From assembly GCA_027320105.1 (NCBI GenBank), contig DAHVMA010000004.1, positions 39,484 to 103,483 of the forward strand: DNA of 64,000 nt, written 5' to 3'. Both the position numbers and the translations under genes were made by a program. Source of the DNA: JAKAQB01 sp027320105 (GTDB lineage Bacteria; Actinomycetota; Acidimicrobiia; Acidimicrobiales; Palsa-688). Every line of letters begins with the position of its first letter. Within the stretch, counting starts at the first letter, position 1. Positions 58,073-64,000 of this stretch are shown here, piece by piece. Below the pieces are notes generated by a model. The model ran no database searches. It saw nothing but the letters and a program-made list of their open reading frames with translations, and had not been told where the DNA came from.

Positions 58073-58399
58073 GTGCCCGAGCATACCGCTCTGCAGCCGG
58101 CTGAGCAGCCGGCGGTGGGGGCCGCTCAGGCGGTGCCAGCGCCGGCGCAAGCCGATGGCATCGCTGCCGGTCCTGCCGATCCCGACCTTGACGGCTCTGC
58201 CGACCTTGACGGCCTTGACGGCCTTGATGATGTTGCCGCCCTCGATGCCGCCGAGGCGGAGCTGGACGACCTCGACGCCGCCCTGCGCCGGCTAGAGGCA
58301 GGTACGTACGGCCGCTGCGAGCGCTGTGGGGACGACATGCTCGCCGAGCAGCTCGCACGCCGCCCCCTGGCGAGGCTCTGCCCCCGTCACGCCGCTTGA
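58073..58399 (+). CDS. DksA/TraR-type zinc finger protein
   Basis: A 108-residue protein. The C-terminal third matches the DksA/TraR zinc finger: ALRRLEAGTYGRCERCGDDM, then LAEQLARRPLARLCPRHAA, with CxxC and a second pair in which the last Cys is His (CPRH). The N-terminal part is an acidic helix built from short LDGLDGLDD-type repeats. Such small actinobacterial proteins lack the long coiled coil of true DksA; binding to RNA polymerase is possible but unproved. The GTG at 58073 is the first start after the tRNA region. Confidence 0.78.
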   Translation: MPEHTALQPAEQPAVGAAQAVPAPAQADGIAAGPADPDLDGSADLDGLDGLDDVAALDAAEAELDDLDAALRRLEAGTYGRCERCGDDMLAEQLARRPLARLCPRHAA

Positions 58400-58439
58400 G
58401 CCGGCGCAGCTACGGCCGCCCGGTCACAGCGCGGCCTGC

Positions 58440-59840
58440 TCACAGCGGCCCGTTGCTGTGCTTGCGTGAGATGAGTGTTTCGCGCTTGCCGACGAGCATC
58501 CGCAGGCCTGCCACGATGGCGGCCCGCGTGTCGGCGGGGTCGATGACCTGGTCGACGTAGCCGCGCGCCGCCGCGACGTAGGGGTTGAGGTACTCCTCCT
58601 CGTAGGCCTCGGCGAGCCGGGCCTGCGTGACCTCGTCCTCCCGGCGGTGGAGGATCTGGACGGCTCCCTGGGCGCCCATCACCGCGATCTGCGCCGACGG
58701 CCACGCCAGGCACAGATCGTTCGCCATCCCCTTGGAGTCCATCACGATGTACGCACCGCCGAAGGCCTTGCGCAGGACGAGGCAGACCCGCGGGACCTGA
58801 GCCGCGGCGTAGGCGAACACCAGCTCGGCGCCGTGGCGGATCATCCCCCGCCACTCCAGGTCCTTGCCCGGCATGAAGCCGGGCGTGTCGACGAGAGTCA
58901 GCAGCGGCACGTTGAACGAGTCGCAGAACGACACGAACCGTGCCCCTTTCTGGGACGCGGCAATGTCCAGCGTTCCCGCCATTGCCTGTGGTTGGTTGGC
59001 GACCACCCCGACGCTCGTCCCCCCGACGCGCGTCAGGCCGGTGACCAGCTGCGGCGCCCACCGGGCGCGGAGCTCGAGGAAGTCGCCGTCGTCGGCGACG
59101 GCGGCGACCACGTCCCGCACGTCGTAGGATCCCGTCGCCGACAGCGGGATGAGCTTCCGCAGCTGCGGAACCTGGCGCCCAGGGGGGTCAGCGGTCGGGA
59201 CGGTGGGCGCCAGGCTGTCGGCGTGGTCGGGCAGGTGCTCGAGCAGCGCTGCAACCGCTTCGACGGCGCCGAGCTCGTCCGCCGCCGTCAGCGCGGCGAC
59301 GCCCGTCCGGCGGTCGTGGACCGGAAGCCCGCCGAGCGTTGCAGGCGCGAGCTGCTGACCCGTCCACTGGGCGACGGCTGCCGGACCCGAAACGTATGCA
59401 ACCGCCTCCGGCGTCATGACCACGATGTCCGCGAGCCCGAGGAGCAGCGCCGGTCCGGACAGAGCCAGGCCGACGGTCACGAACACGATGGGCACCACTC
59501 CCGAGCACTCACAGAGCGCCAGGGCGGCCGAGCCCCACCCGTGGAGCGCCGACACCCCCTCGAAGACGTCGGCGCCCGAGGAGGCCATGATGACGAGCAA
59601 CGGGATTCGCTGGCTCAGGGCGAGGCGGGCCGCTTCGGCGACGGTGGCGCTGTCCTGGGCGCCGAGGGCCCCCCGCCGGTGGGCGGGGTCGATGCGAACG
59701 GTCACGACCCGGCGGCCGGCCCCGGGTAGGGACTCGACCCGAGCGGAGGCGGTTCCGGGCACCAGCGCCCGCAGGCGCACGGGGTCCCGGGCACCCGACC
59801 CCGGCTGAGCCGATGCGGCGACCATGGGGCTCTGACCCAC
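58440..59840 (-). CDS. acyl-CoA carboxylase carboxyltransferase (AccD/PccB-like)
   Basis: A 466-residue carboxyltransferase with two crotonase-like halves. The first half includes SQRIPLLVIMASSGADVFEG, then GLADIVVMTPEAVAYVSGPA. The second has RVGGTSVGVVANQPQAMAGT, then ASQKGARFVSFCDSFNVPLL, TLVDTPGFMPGKDLEWRGMI and KAFGGAYIVMDSKGMANDLC. It would transfer carboxyl from biotin to an acyl-CoA. Typical AccD/PccB proteins are about 510-550 residues, and here the N-terminal half is shortened and weaker. No biotin carboxylase gene is nearby. The start is the GTG at 59840 or the ATG at 59825. Confidence 0.82.
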   Translation of the reverse strand: MGQSPMVAASAQPGSGARDPVRLRALVPGTASARVESLPGAGRRVVTVRIDPAHRRGALGAQDSATVAEAARLALSQRIPLLVIMASSGADVFEGVSALHGWGSAALALCECSGVVPIVFVTVGLALSGPALLLGLADIVVMTPEAVAYVSGPAAVAQWTGQQLAPATLGGLPVHDRRTGVAALTAADELGAVEAVAALLEHLPDHADSLAPTVPTADPPGRQVPQLRKLIPLSATGSYDVRDVVAAVADDGDFLELRARWAPQLVTGLTRVGGTSVGVVANQPQAMAGTLDIAASQKGARFVSFCDSFNVPLLTLVDTPGFMPGKDLEWRGMIRHGAELVFAYAAAQVPRVCLVLRKAFGGAYIVMDSKGMANDLCLAWPSAQIAVMGAQGAVQILHRREDEVTQARLAEAYEEEYLNPYVAAARGYVDQVIDPADTRAAIVAGLRMLVGKRETLISRKHSNGPL

Positions 59841-59855
59841 GACCCGGGCCGGCTG

Positions 59856-60452
59856 CTACCTGGGCCTTGCCCGGGAGGCGGCGGCGACGGGTTGGCCACG
59901 GCGGCCGCGGGGGGCGGTCGACGGCGGCGAGCCTGGCGGTGCGGGGGCAGGGGGCGGTTCGAGGCCGCGGGCGATGAGGAAGCCGCGGGCTCGCTCTGTC
60001 AGCGGGTAACGGTTGACGATCTCCCAGAACCGCCTGTCGTGGGGAGCGATCTCCAGGTGGGCGAGCTCGTGCACGATCACGTAGTCGAGCACCCAGCCCG
60101 GCTCCCGTGCGAGGCGGCACGAGATCCGCACCGTGCCCGACACGGGGGTGCAGCTGCCCCATCGCCACTCCTGGTTGTCGGCCCAGCGGATGGAGGTCGG
60201 CCGGGGGAGCTCGTAGCGGCGGCTGAGCTCCTCGGCCCGCTGCTCGAGATCGGCGGCGCCCGTGCCGGCGCGCCGCGCCATGCGGCGGACCATCTCCTGG
60301 ACCCAGCGCTCCTCGTCGGCGGTGGTCATGGTGGCGGGGATCGACACCCGGAGGACGCCGTTGACCTCCCGGGCCTGTACGGTCTTGCGCCGGCGAGGGC
60401 TGCGGACCACCTCCACCTTCACGTCCCGGAAGGTAGCGGAGGGAAGCGGCAC
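59856..60452 (-). CDS. YgjP-like (M48-type) zinc metallopeptidase
   Basis: A 198-residue protein with the YgjP/DUF45 fold. It has SIRWADNQEWRWGSCTPVSG (the characteristic W-G-S-C segment), then LDYVIVHELAHLEIAPHDRR with the zinc HELAH motif and a further His, then FWEIVNRYPLTERARGFLI. The C-terminal 35 residues are a Pro/Arg/Ala-rich tail. It is thought to be a cytoplasmic minigluzincin-type peptidase of unknown substrate. It is 15 bp from the carboxyltransferase gene and 37 bp from the histidine-phosphatase gene, all on the minus strand. Confidence 0.82.
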   Translation of the reverse strand: MPLPSATFRDVKVEVVRSPRRRKTVQAREVNGVLRVSIPATMTTADEERWVQEMVRRMARRAGTGAADLEQRAEELSRRYELPRPTSIRWADNQEWRWGSCTPVSGTVRISCRLAREPGWVLDYVIVHELAHLEIAPHDRRFWEIVNRYPLTERARGFLIARGLEPPPAPAPPGSPPSTAPRGRRGQPVAAASRARPR

Positions 60453-60489
60453 GCGCCGCCCGACACTGCCGTCGGGTGCCGGTGCCCGC

Positions 60490-61080
60490 TCAGCGGTCGC
60501 CGAGCAGGTCGACAGGTGGCCCGAGGCGCCACCGCCCGGCGCCGGGGTCGATGTCGATGGCTCGGCCGGCCAGGTGGCCGACCGTCCCCACCGGCCCGCC
60601 GAGTAGTTGGACCACCCTGAGCACCACCCGCCCGTGCGAGACGATCAGGGCGGTGCCGTCCGGGGTGAGATCGGCGACTCGCCGCAGGGCCCGTTTGACC
60701 CGTTCCACGAACGCCTCGGCCGCCTCACCGCCGGGAGCCTCGTGCAGGCGGCCGGCGTCCCAAGGTTCCACCGCCCCCGGCCAGCGCCGCTCGATCTCGG
60801 CCCGGGTCAGACCGCTCCAGTCGCCGAGGTCGTACTCCCGCAGCTCACGGTCGATCCGTGGCGGCCGCAGGTCGACGGCACCGGCGAGGATCTCGGCTGT
60901 CTGGCGTGCCCGCGTCAGGTCGGAGGAGACCACGATGTCCAGTGCCGTCGCCAGGCACCGGGCGGCCCGCGCGGCCTGGCGCCGTCCCTCACCGGACAGC
61001 GGCGGGTCGGCCCAGCCCTGCCACCGGCCCGCTGTGTTCCAGGCAGACTCGGCATGCCGCACCAGCAGGATCCGGGGCAC
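60490..61080 (-). CDS. histidine phosphatase family protein (phosphoglycerate mutase-like)
   Basis: A 196-residue branch-1 histidine phosphatase. The phospho-acceptor is in VPRILLVRHAESAWNTAGRW (RHAE), with ADPPLSGEGRRQAARAARCL, VVSSDLTRARQTAEIL, ELREYDLGDWSGLTRAEIER and the second His in TALIVSHGRVVLRVV. The GTG at 61080 is directly before the conserved strand. The single-domain size fits a broad-specificity phosphatase, or CobC/GpgP-type, rather than glycolytic mutase. It is divergent from the MoaD-like gene (52 bp). Confidence 0.85.
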   Translation of the reverse strand: MPRILLVRHAESAWNTAGRWQGWADPPLSGEGRRQAARAARCLATALDIVVSSDLTRARQTAEILAGAVDLRPPRIDRELREYDLGDWSGLTRAEIERRWPGAVEPWDAGRLHEAPGGEAAEAFVERVKRALRRVADLTPDGTALIVSHGRVVLRVVQLLGGPVGTVGHLAGRAIDIDPGAGRWRLGPPVDLLGDR

Positions 61081-61132
61081 GGGGCACCGTAACCCAGGGC
61101 TGGAGATACCCTTTCGGACTGGGAGGACGGAG

Positions 61133-61477
61133 ATGTCGGACTGGAGCGCGACCGGCTCGGCCGGCGAGGGGGGCCGGCAGGCAGACGGGGAATTTTCGGC
61201 GCATCCTTGCAACGGTCGAACCGCGCCCGGAACCCCCGTCAGGCTCCGCTTGTTCGCTGCCGCCCGGGAGGCGGCCGGCACACCGGAGGCGGACATGTTC
61301 GCTGGCACCGTCGGCGAAGTGTTGGACCAGGCCGTGGACCGCTTCGGGCCCGCTTTCGCGGCGGTGCTGGCCCGGAGCCGGGTGTGGGTCAACGGCATCC
61401 CCGCCGACGCCTCCACGGCCCTTGCCGCTGGCGACGAGGTCGCTGTCTTGCCGCCCGTCTCCGGCGGCGCCTGGTGA
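61133..61477 (+). CDS. MoaD/ThiS-like ubiquitin-fold sulfur carrier with C-terminal extension
   Basis: A 114-residue protein. The last 85 residues are a MoaD/ThiS beta-grasp domain: PVRLRLFAAAREAAGTPEAD, then GTVGEVLDQAVDRFGPAF, RVWVNGIPADASTALAAGDE and VAVLPPVSGGAW. Normally the protein ends in exactly Gly-Gly, which is adenylated and thiocarboxylated; here two further residues (Ala-Trp) follow, so the tail would have to be trimmed for function. The first 30 residues are a polar extension from the ATG at 61133 (GGAGGACGG upstream). No partner E1-like gene is in the window. Confidence 0.78.
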   Translation: MSDWSATGSAGEGGRQADGEFSAHPCNGRTAPGTPVRLRLFAAAREAAGTPEADMFAGTVGEVLDQAVDRFGPAFAAVLARSRVWVNGIPADASTALAAGDEVAVLPPVSGGAW

Positions 61478-61562
61478 GCGTGACGCTCCCGCTGCTGGGC
61501 TCCGGTGGCGCATCGCGCCCGGCCCACCGGCAGCGAGGGGGCCTCATGTACCCTTCTCCGCG

Positions 61563-62105
61563 ATGGACGACAAGCCCGTCGACCCCTTCGATCCCGCTTT
61601 CTGTCGTGATCTCGCGGCGCAACCGCTGGAGGAGGTCCGCCGCCGGCGCGCCCTCGCCGACGAGCGGGAGACCGGCTACTCGTACCTCCGGCGACTGGTG
61701 CAGGGCCGCTTGGACATCGTCGTCGACGAGCGCCAGCGCCGCTCCGACGGCGCTGGCGCGGGCACGGTGGCGCTGGTCGACCGACTGCCCGAGATCCTCG
61801 GCGGCGGCATACACGCTCCAGGCCTGGGCCGCCTGTCGCAGCGCCTGGAGCCCGGAGAGGTCGATCCCCTCCTCGAGCGGCGACTCGAAGAGATCGTCTC
61901 CGCCAGCGAGCTGGCCGATCCCCCCGCCATCGACGACGCCCGGCTGAAGGAGGTGACCCAGGAGCTGTCCCGGCTGGAGCGCGAGGTCTCGCAGACCCGA
62001 CGTGCCCTCCAGGAGGTGGTGGACACCCTGAGCACCGAAGTGGTCCGGCGCTATCGCGACGGCGGGGTACCTCCCGGCACCCTGCCGCCGGGGCTGACCG
62101 GCTGA
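61563..62105 (+). CDS. rsiG: RsiG/AmfC-like c-di-GMP-responsive anti-sigma factor
   Basis: A 180-residue helical protein of the RsiG (formerly AmfC, aerial mycelium formation) family. Both halves carry the c-di-GMP-binding signature E-x3-S-x2-R-x3-Q-x3-D exactly: Glu36-Ser40-Arg43-Gln47-Asp51 and Glu139-Ser143-Arg146-Gln150-Asp154. They sit in two predicted helices (ETGYSYLRRLVQGRLD; EREVSQTRRALQEVVD) expected to form an antiparallel coiled coil. In Streptomyces, RsiG bound to c-di-GMP sequesters sigma WhiG; a similar sigma/anti-sigma control is likely here, but the partner sigma gene is not in the window. The ATG at 61563 gives the usual start. Confidence 0.85.
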   Translation: MDDKPVDPFDPAFCRDLAAQPLEEVRRRRALADERETGYSYLRRLVQGRLDIVVDERQRRSDGAGAGTVALVDRLPEILGGGIHAPGLGRLSQRLEPGEVDPLLERRLEEIVSASELADPPAIDDARLKEVTQELSRLEREVSQTRRALQEVVDTLSTEVVRRYRDGGVPPGTLPPGLTG

Positions 62106-62149
62106 CCTCGCCCGCCGGCGGCGCCCGATCGTGACCCATCCGTGACCTC

Positions 62150-62632
62150 GTGACCGTGACCGACCCGCCGGATGCCCCCGACGACCCCGCCGGCGCCCGG
62201 CATCCCGGTGCGGCCGGCGGGAGGCACCAGGCGCACGACCCCCTGAGGGAGCTCGGAGCGTTTATCCGGGAGGAGCGCGCCATCGCCCGGATGTCCCTGC
62301 GCCGGTTGTCCGAGCTGGCCGGGATCTCCAACCCCTACCTGAGCCAGATCGAGCGCGGGCTGCGACGGCCTTCGGCCGAGATCCTCCAGCAGATCGCCCG
62401 CGGCCTTCGCATCTCGGCCGAGACCCTGTACGTACGTGCCGGGTTCCTCGATCCTCCGGCCGCCGCCGGCGACGTTGAGGCCGCCGTCCTCGCCGATTCC
62501 CGACTCGACGCCGAGCAGAAGCAGGCGCTGCTCGGGGTGTACAGATCCTTCCTGGCGGGAGGGCCCCGGAGCGGGGGCGCCGCCGGCGCCCGCGGGGCAT
62601 CGCCGGCATCGAGACCCTCCCTCCCTGAATAG
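62150..62632 (+). CDS. XRE family helix-turn-helix regulator
   Basis: A 160-residue regulator. The central XRE domain (about 30-95) reads DPLRELGAFIREERAIARMS, then LRRLSELAGISNPYLSQIER, GLRRPSAEILQQIARGLRIS. The C-terminal VEAAVLADSRLDAEQKQALL then GVYRSFLAG is a conserved helical tail of a widespread actinobacterial group. The N-terminal 30 residues are Pro/Asp-rich. The target is unknown. It lies between rsiG-like and mshA-like genes, all on the plus strand with short gaps (44 and 28 bp), so co-transcription is plausible. Confidence 0.83.
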   Translation: MTVTDPPDAPDDPAGARHPGAAGGRHQAHDPLRELGAFIREERAIARMSLRRLSELAGISNPYLSQIERGLRRPSAEILQQIARGLRISAETLYVRAGFLDPPAAAGDVEAAVLADSRLDAEQKQALLGVYRSFLAGGPRSGGAAGARGASPASRPSLPE

Positions 62633-62660
62633 GTCGCTGCAATGACTAGGTTGCCGCACT

Positions 62661-63920
62661 GTGCGGGACCTGGCGATCCTCTCGATGCACACCTGTCCAC
62701 TGGCCCAACCGGGCACGGGGGACGGCGGGGGCATGAACGTCTACGTCCGGCAGATGGCCGCCGCCCTAGCCCGCAGCGGCGTGCGATGCGAGGTGTTCAC
62801 CCGGGCTGACGGCACCGAGTGCACCGCCGTCGTCGACGTCGAGCCGGGATTCCGTGTCCACCACGTGCCCGCCGGGCCCCTCGCCCCGGTCGCCAAGGAG
62901 GAGCTGCCCTCGCTGGTGGAGGAGTGGACCGACGGTGTGGCCGACCGGTTCGCAACGCTGGCGGCCGCGGGGCGGAGCCCCGAGGCCATCCACGCCAACT
63001 ACTGGCTGTCGGGCGTCGCCGGCCACCGCCTGAAGCACGAGCTCGAGGTGCCTCTCGTCTCCACCTTACACACCCTCGACCGTGTCAAGGCGGAGGCGAG
63101 CCCGGAGGAGATCCGTTCGGAGGAGCCCGCCCGCCGGGCCCATGCCGAGTCGGAGATCGTGGGCTGCTCCGACGCGATCCTCGCCAGCTGCGACGTCGAG
63201 GCCCGCCAACTGACCGACCTCTACGATGCCGACCCCGAGCGCATCGAGATCGTCCCACCCGGGGTCGAGCACGCCTTCTTCGGTCCCGGCAACCGGGTCC
63301 AGGCGCGCCGCGCCATCGGGATGCCGGGCGACGAACCCCTCGTGACCTTCGTCGGCCGCATCCAGCCGCTGAAGGGGCTTGGGGTCGTGGTCGAGGCGCT
63401 TGCCCGCCTGGGCGGCGCCGGCGGCCGCCCGGCTGGCGCGACGCTCGTCGTCGTCGGCGGCCCCAGCGGCCCGTCCGGGCCGGCGGAGCTGGCTCGGATC
63501 GAGGAGCTCCTCCGGGGGCTCGGATTGCGCGACAGGACCCGGTTCGTGCCACCGCAGCCCCACGAGATGCTCTCGACCTACCTGCGCGCCAGCGACGTCT
63601 GCGTGGTGCCCAGCCGGTCGGAGTCATTCGGCCTGGTCGCACTGGAGGCGGCGGCCTGCGGCGTCCCGGTGCTCGCATCGGCGGTCGGAGGCCTGGTGAC
63701 GCTCGTCGACGACGGCCTCACGGGCCATCTCCTCGACCCCCACGACCCTCACGCGTGGGCGGACGCACTGGCCCGGCTCCTGGGCGACCCGGCGGAGGCG
63801 TCCGCTCTCGGGCGCGCCGGTGCCGCCAGGGCGGCTGCCTACACGTGGTCGGCTGCGGCCGCCACACTGCACGCCCGGCTGGAGCAGGTCACCGAGAGAG
63901 CCCTCGTCGAGTGCCAGTAG
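62661..63920 (+). CDS. mshA: GT4 glycosyltransferase, MshA-like (D-inositol-3-phosphate glycosyltransferase)
   Basis: A 419-residue retaining GT-B glycosyltransferase. The N-terminus has the MshA signature HTCPLAQPGTGDGGGMNVYV (usual S is C here). It also has HANYWLSGVAGHRLKHELEV, LVSTLHTLDRVKAEASPEEI and VPPGVEHAFFGPGNR in the acceptor domain, and FVGRIQPLKGLGVVVEALAR with VVPSRSESFGLVALEAAACG (nucleotide-sugar EX7E) in the donor domain. MshA joins GlcNAc to inositol-3-phosphate as the first step of mycothiol synthesis. It is shorter than the M. tuberculosis enzyme, mainly at the ends. The GTG at 62661 is the start. The remaining 80 bp of the window are C-rich and hold no gene. Confidence 0.82.
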   Translation: MRDLAILSMHTCPLAQPGTGDGGGMNVYVRQMAAALARSGVRCEVFTRADGTECTAVVDVEPGFRVHHVPAGPLAPVAKEELPSLVEEWTDGVADRFATLAAAGRSPEAIHANYWLSGVAGHRLKHELEVPLVSTLHTLDRVKAEASPEEIRSEEPARRAHAESEIVGCSDAILASCDVEARQLTDLYDADPERIEIVPPGVEHAFFGPGNRVQARRAIGMPGDEPLVTFVGRIQPLKGLGVVVEALARLGGAGGRPAGATLVVVGGPSGPSGPAELARIEELLRGLGLRDRTRFVPPQPHEMLSTYLRASDVCVVPSRSESFGLVALEAAACGVPVLASAVGGLVTLVDDGLTGHLLDPHDPHAWADALARLLGDPAEASALGRAGAARAAAYTWSAAAATLHARLEQVTERALVECQ

Positions 63921-64000
63921 GCCAGAGCGACCCCGCCCCGCCCCCGCCCGGAGCGGTGCGTGCCGGGCGCCTGCCCGCTCCCGCCCCGCACCGCCCCCGC

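Overview
The window is a 64 kb, very GC-rich, gene-dense chromosomal piece from an actinobacterium. The lineage call rests on a MshA-type mycothiol glycosyltransferase, an RsiG/AmfC-type anti-sigma factor, an actinobacterial-style CsoR, frequent GTG starts and many GTGA/ATGA start-stop overlaps. The set fits a free-living, non-Streptomyces actinobacterium such as an Acidimicrobiia-like lineage, but that finer placement is inference. No prophage, transposase, rRNA or CRISPR array was seen. One tRNA (Lys, anticodon TTT) is present.

Layout. 1-3.2 kb: the end of an AI-2E/PerM-type permease, a DUF4349 lipoprotein, and two type II toxin-antitoxin pairs (VapBC-like, and a DUF5615 PIN toxin with its antitoxin) next to a decapitated gene. 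3.5-6.7 kb: secreted SGNH hydrolase, GNAT acetyltransferase, FMN/F420-type split-barrel enzyme. 6.8-14 kb: a polyamine block, with an arginine-decarboxylase-like PLP enzyme, a MaoC hydratase and an agmatinase (+) facing a PotD-B-C-A type ABC importer (-). 14.3-15.9 kb: Pit phosphate transporter with its DUF47/PhoU-like partner. 16-19.7 kb: a PspA operon followed by an unknown protein and three consecutive genes that each encode two YbjQ-like modules. 19.8-28.5 kb: EAL-HDOD protein; Glu dehydrogenase, acyl-CoA dehydrogenase and TetR operon facing a thiamine-diphosphate enzyme; amino-acid permease and metallo-beta-lactamase-fold protein. 28.8-42 kb: YtcJ amidohydrolase, amidase, acylphosphatase, cold-shock protein, sedolisin with IPT/TIG domains, TlpA thioredoxin, TetR/MMPL exporter pair, enoyl-CoA hydratase, GNAT.

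42.2-49.8 kb: six tightly coupled genes for a membrane complex related to group 4 hydrogenases and complex I (HyfC-, HyfE-, HyfF-, HyfG-, ferredoxin+NuoB- and HyfB-like). The large subunit has lost the [NiFe]-ligand cysteines, and the NuoB-like subunit has acidic or serine residues at all four positions that normally bind the proximal [4Fe-4S] cluster. It is therefore an energy-converting-hydrogenase-related (Ehr) complex of unknown redox partner.

49.9-55.7 kb: a copper/metal cluster (DUF3565 protein, Cu-type P-ATPase with two N-terminal cupredoxin-like domains, small membrane protein, CsoR, SHOCT protein, DoxX protein). Two CsoR-type operators lie in its divergent promoter region, and two copies of a short direct repeat flank most of the cluster. 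55.7-64 kb: frameshifted secreted phosphoesterase, tRNA-Lys, DksA/TraR-like zinc finger, carboxyltransferase, YgjP-type metallopeptidase, histidine phosphatase, MoaD/ThiS-like protein with an extended C-terminus, RsiG-like protein with two perfect c-di-GMP-binding motifs, XRE regulator and MshA-like glycosyltransferase.

Regulation visible in the DNA includes a palindrome at the VapBC start, two near-identical TetR-type sites bracketing a tetR gene, a palindrome in the tetR/MMPL promoter, two CsoR boxes, and several strong hairpins between convergent genes.
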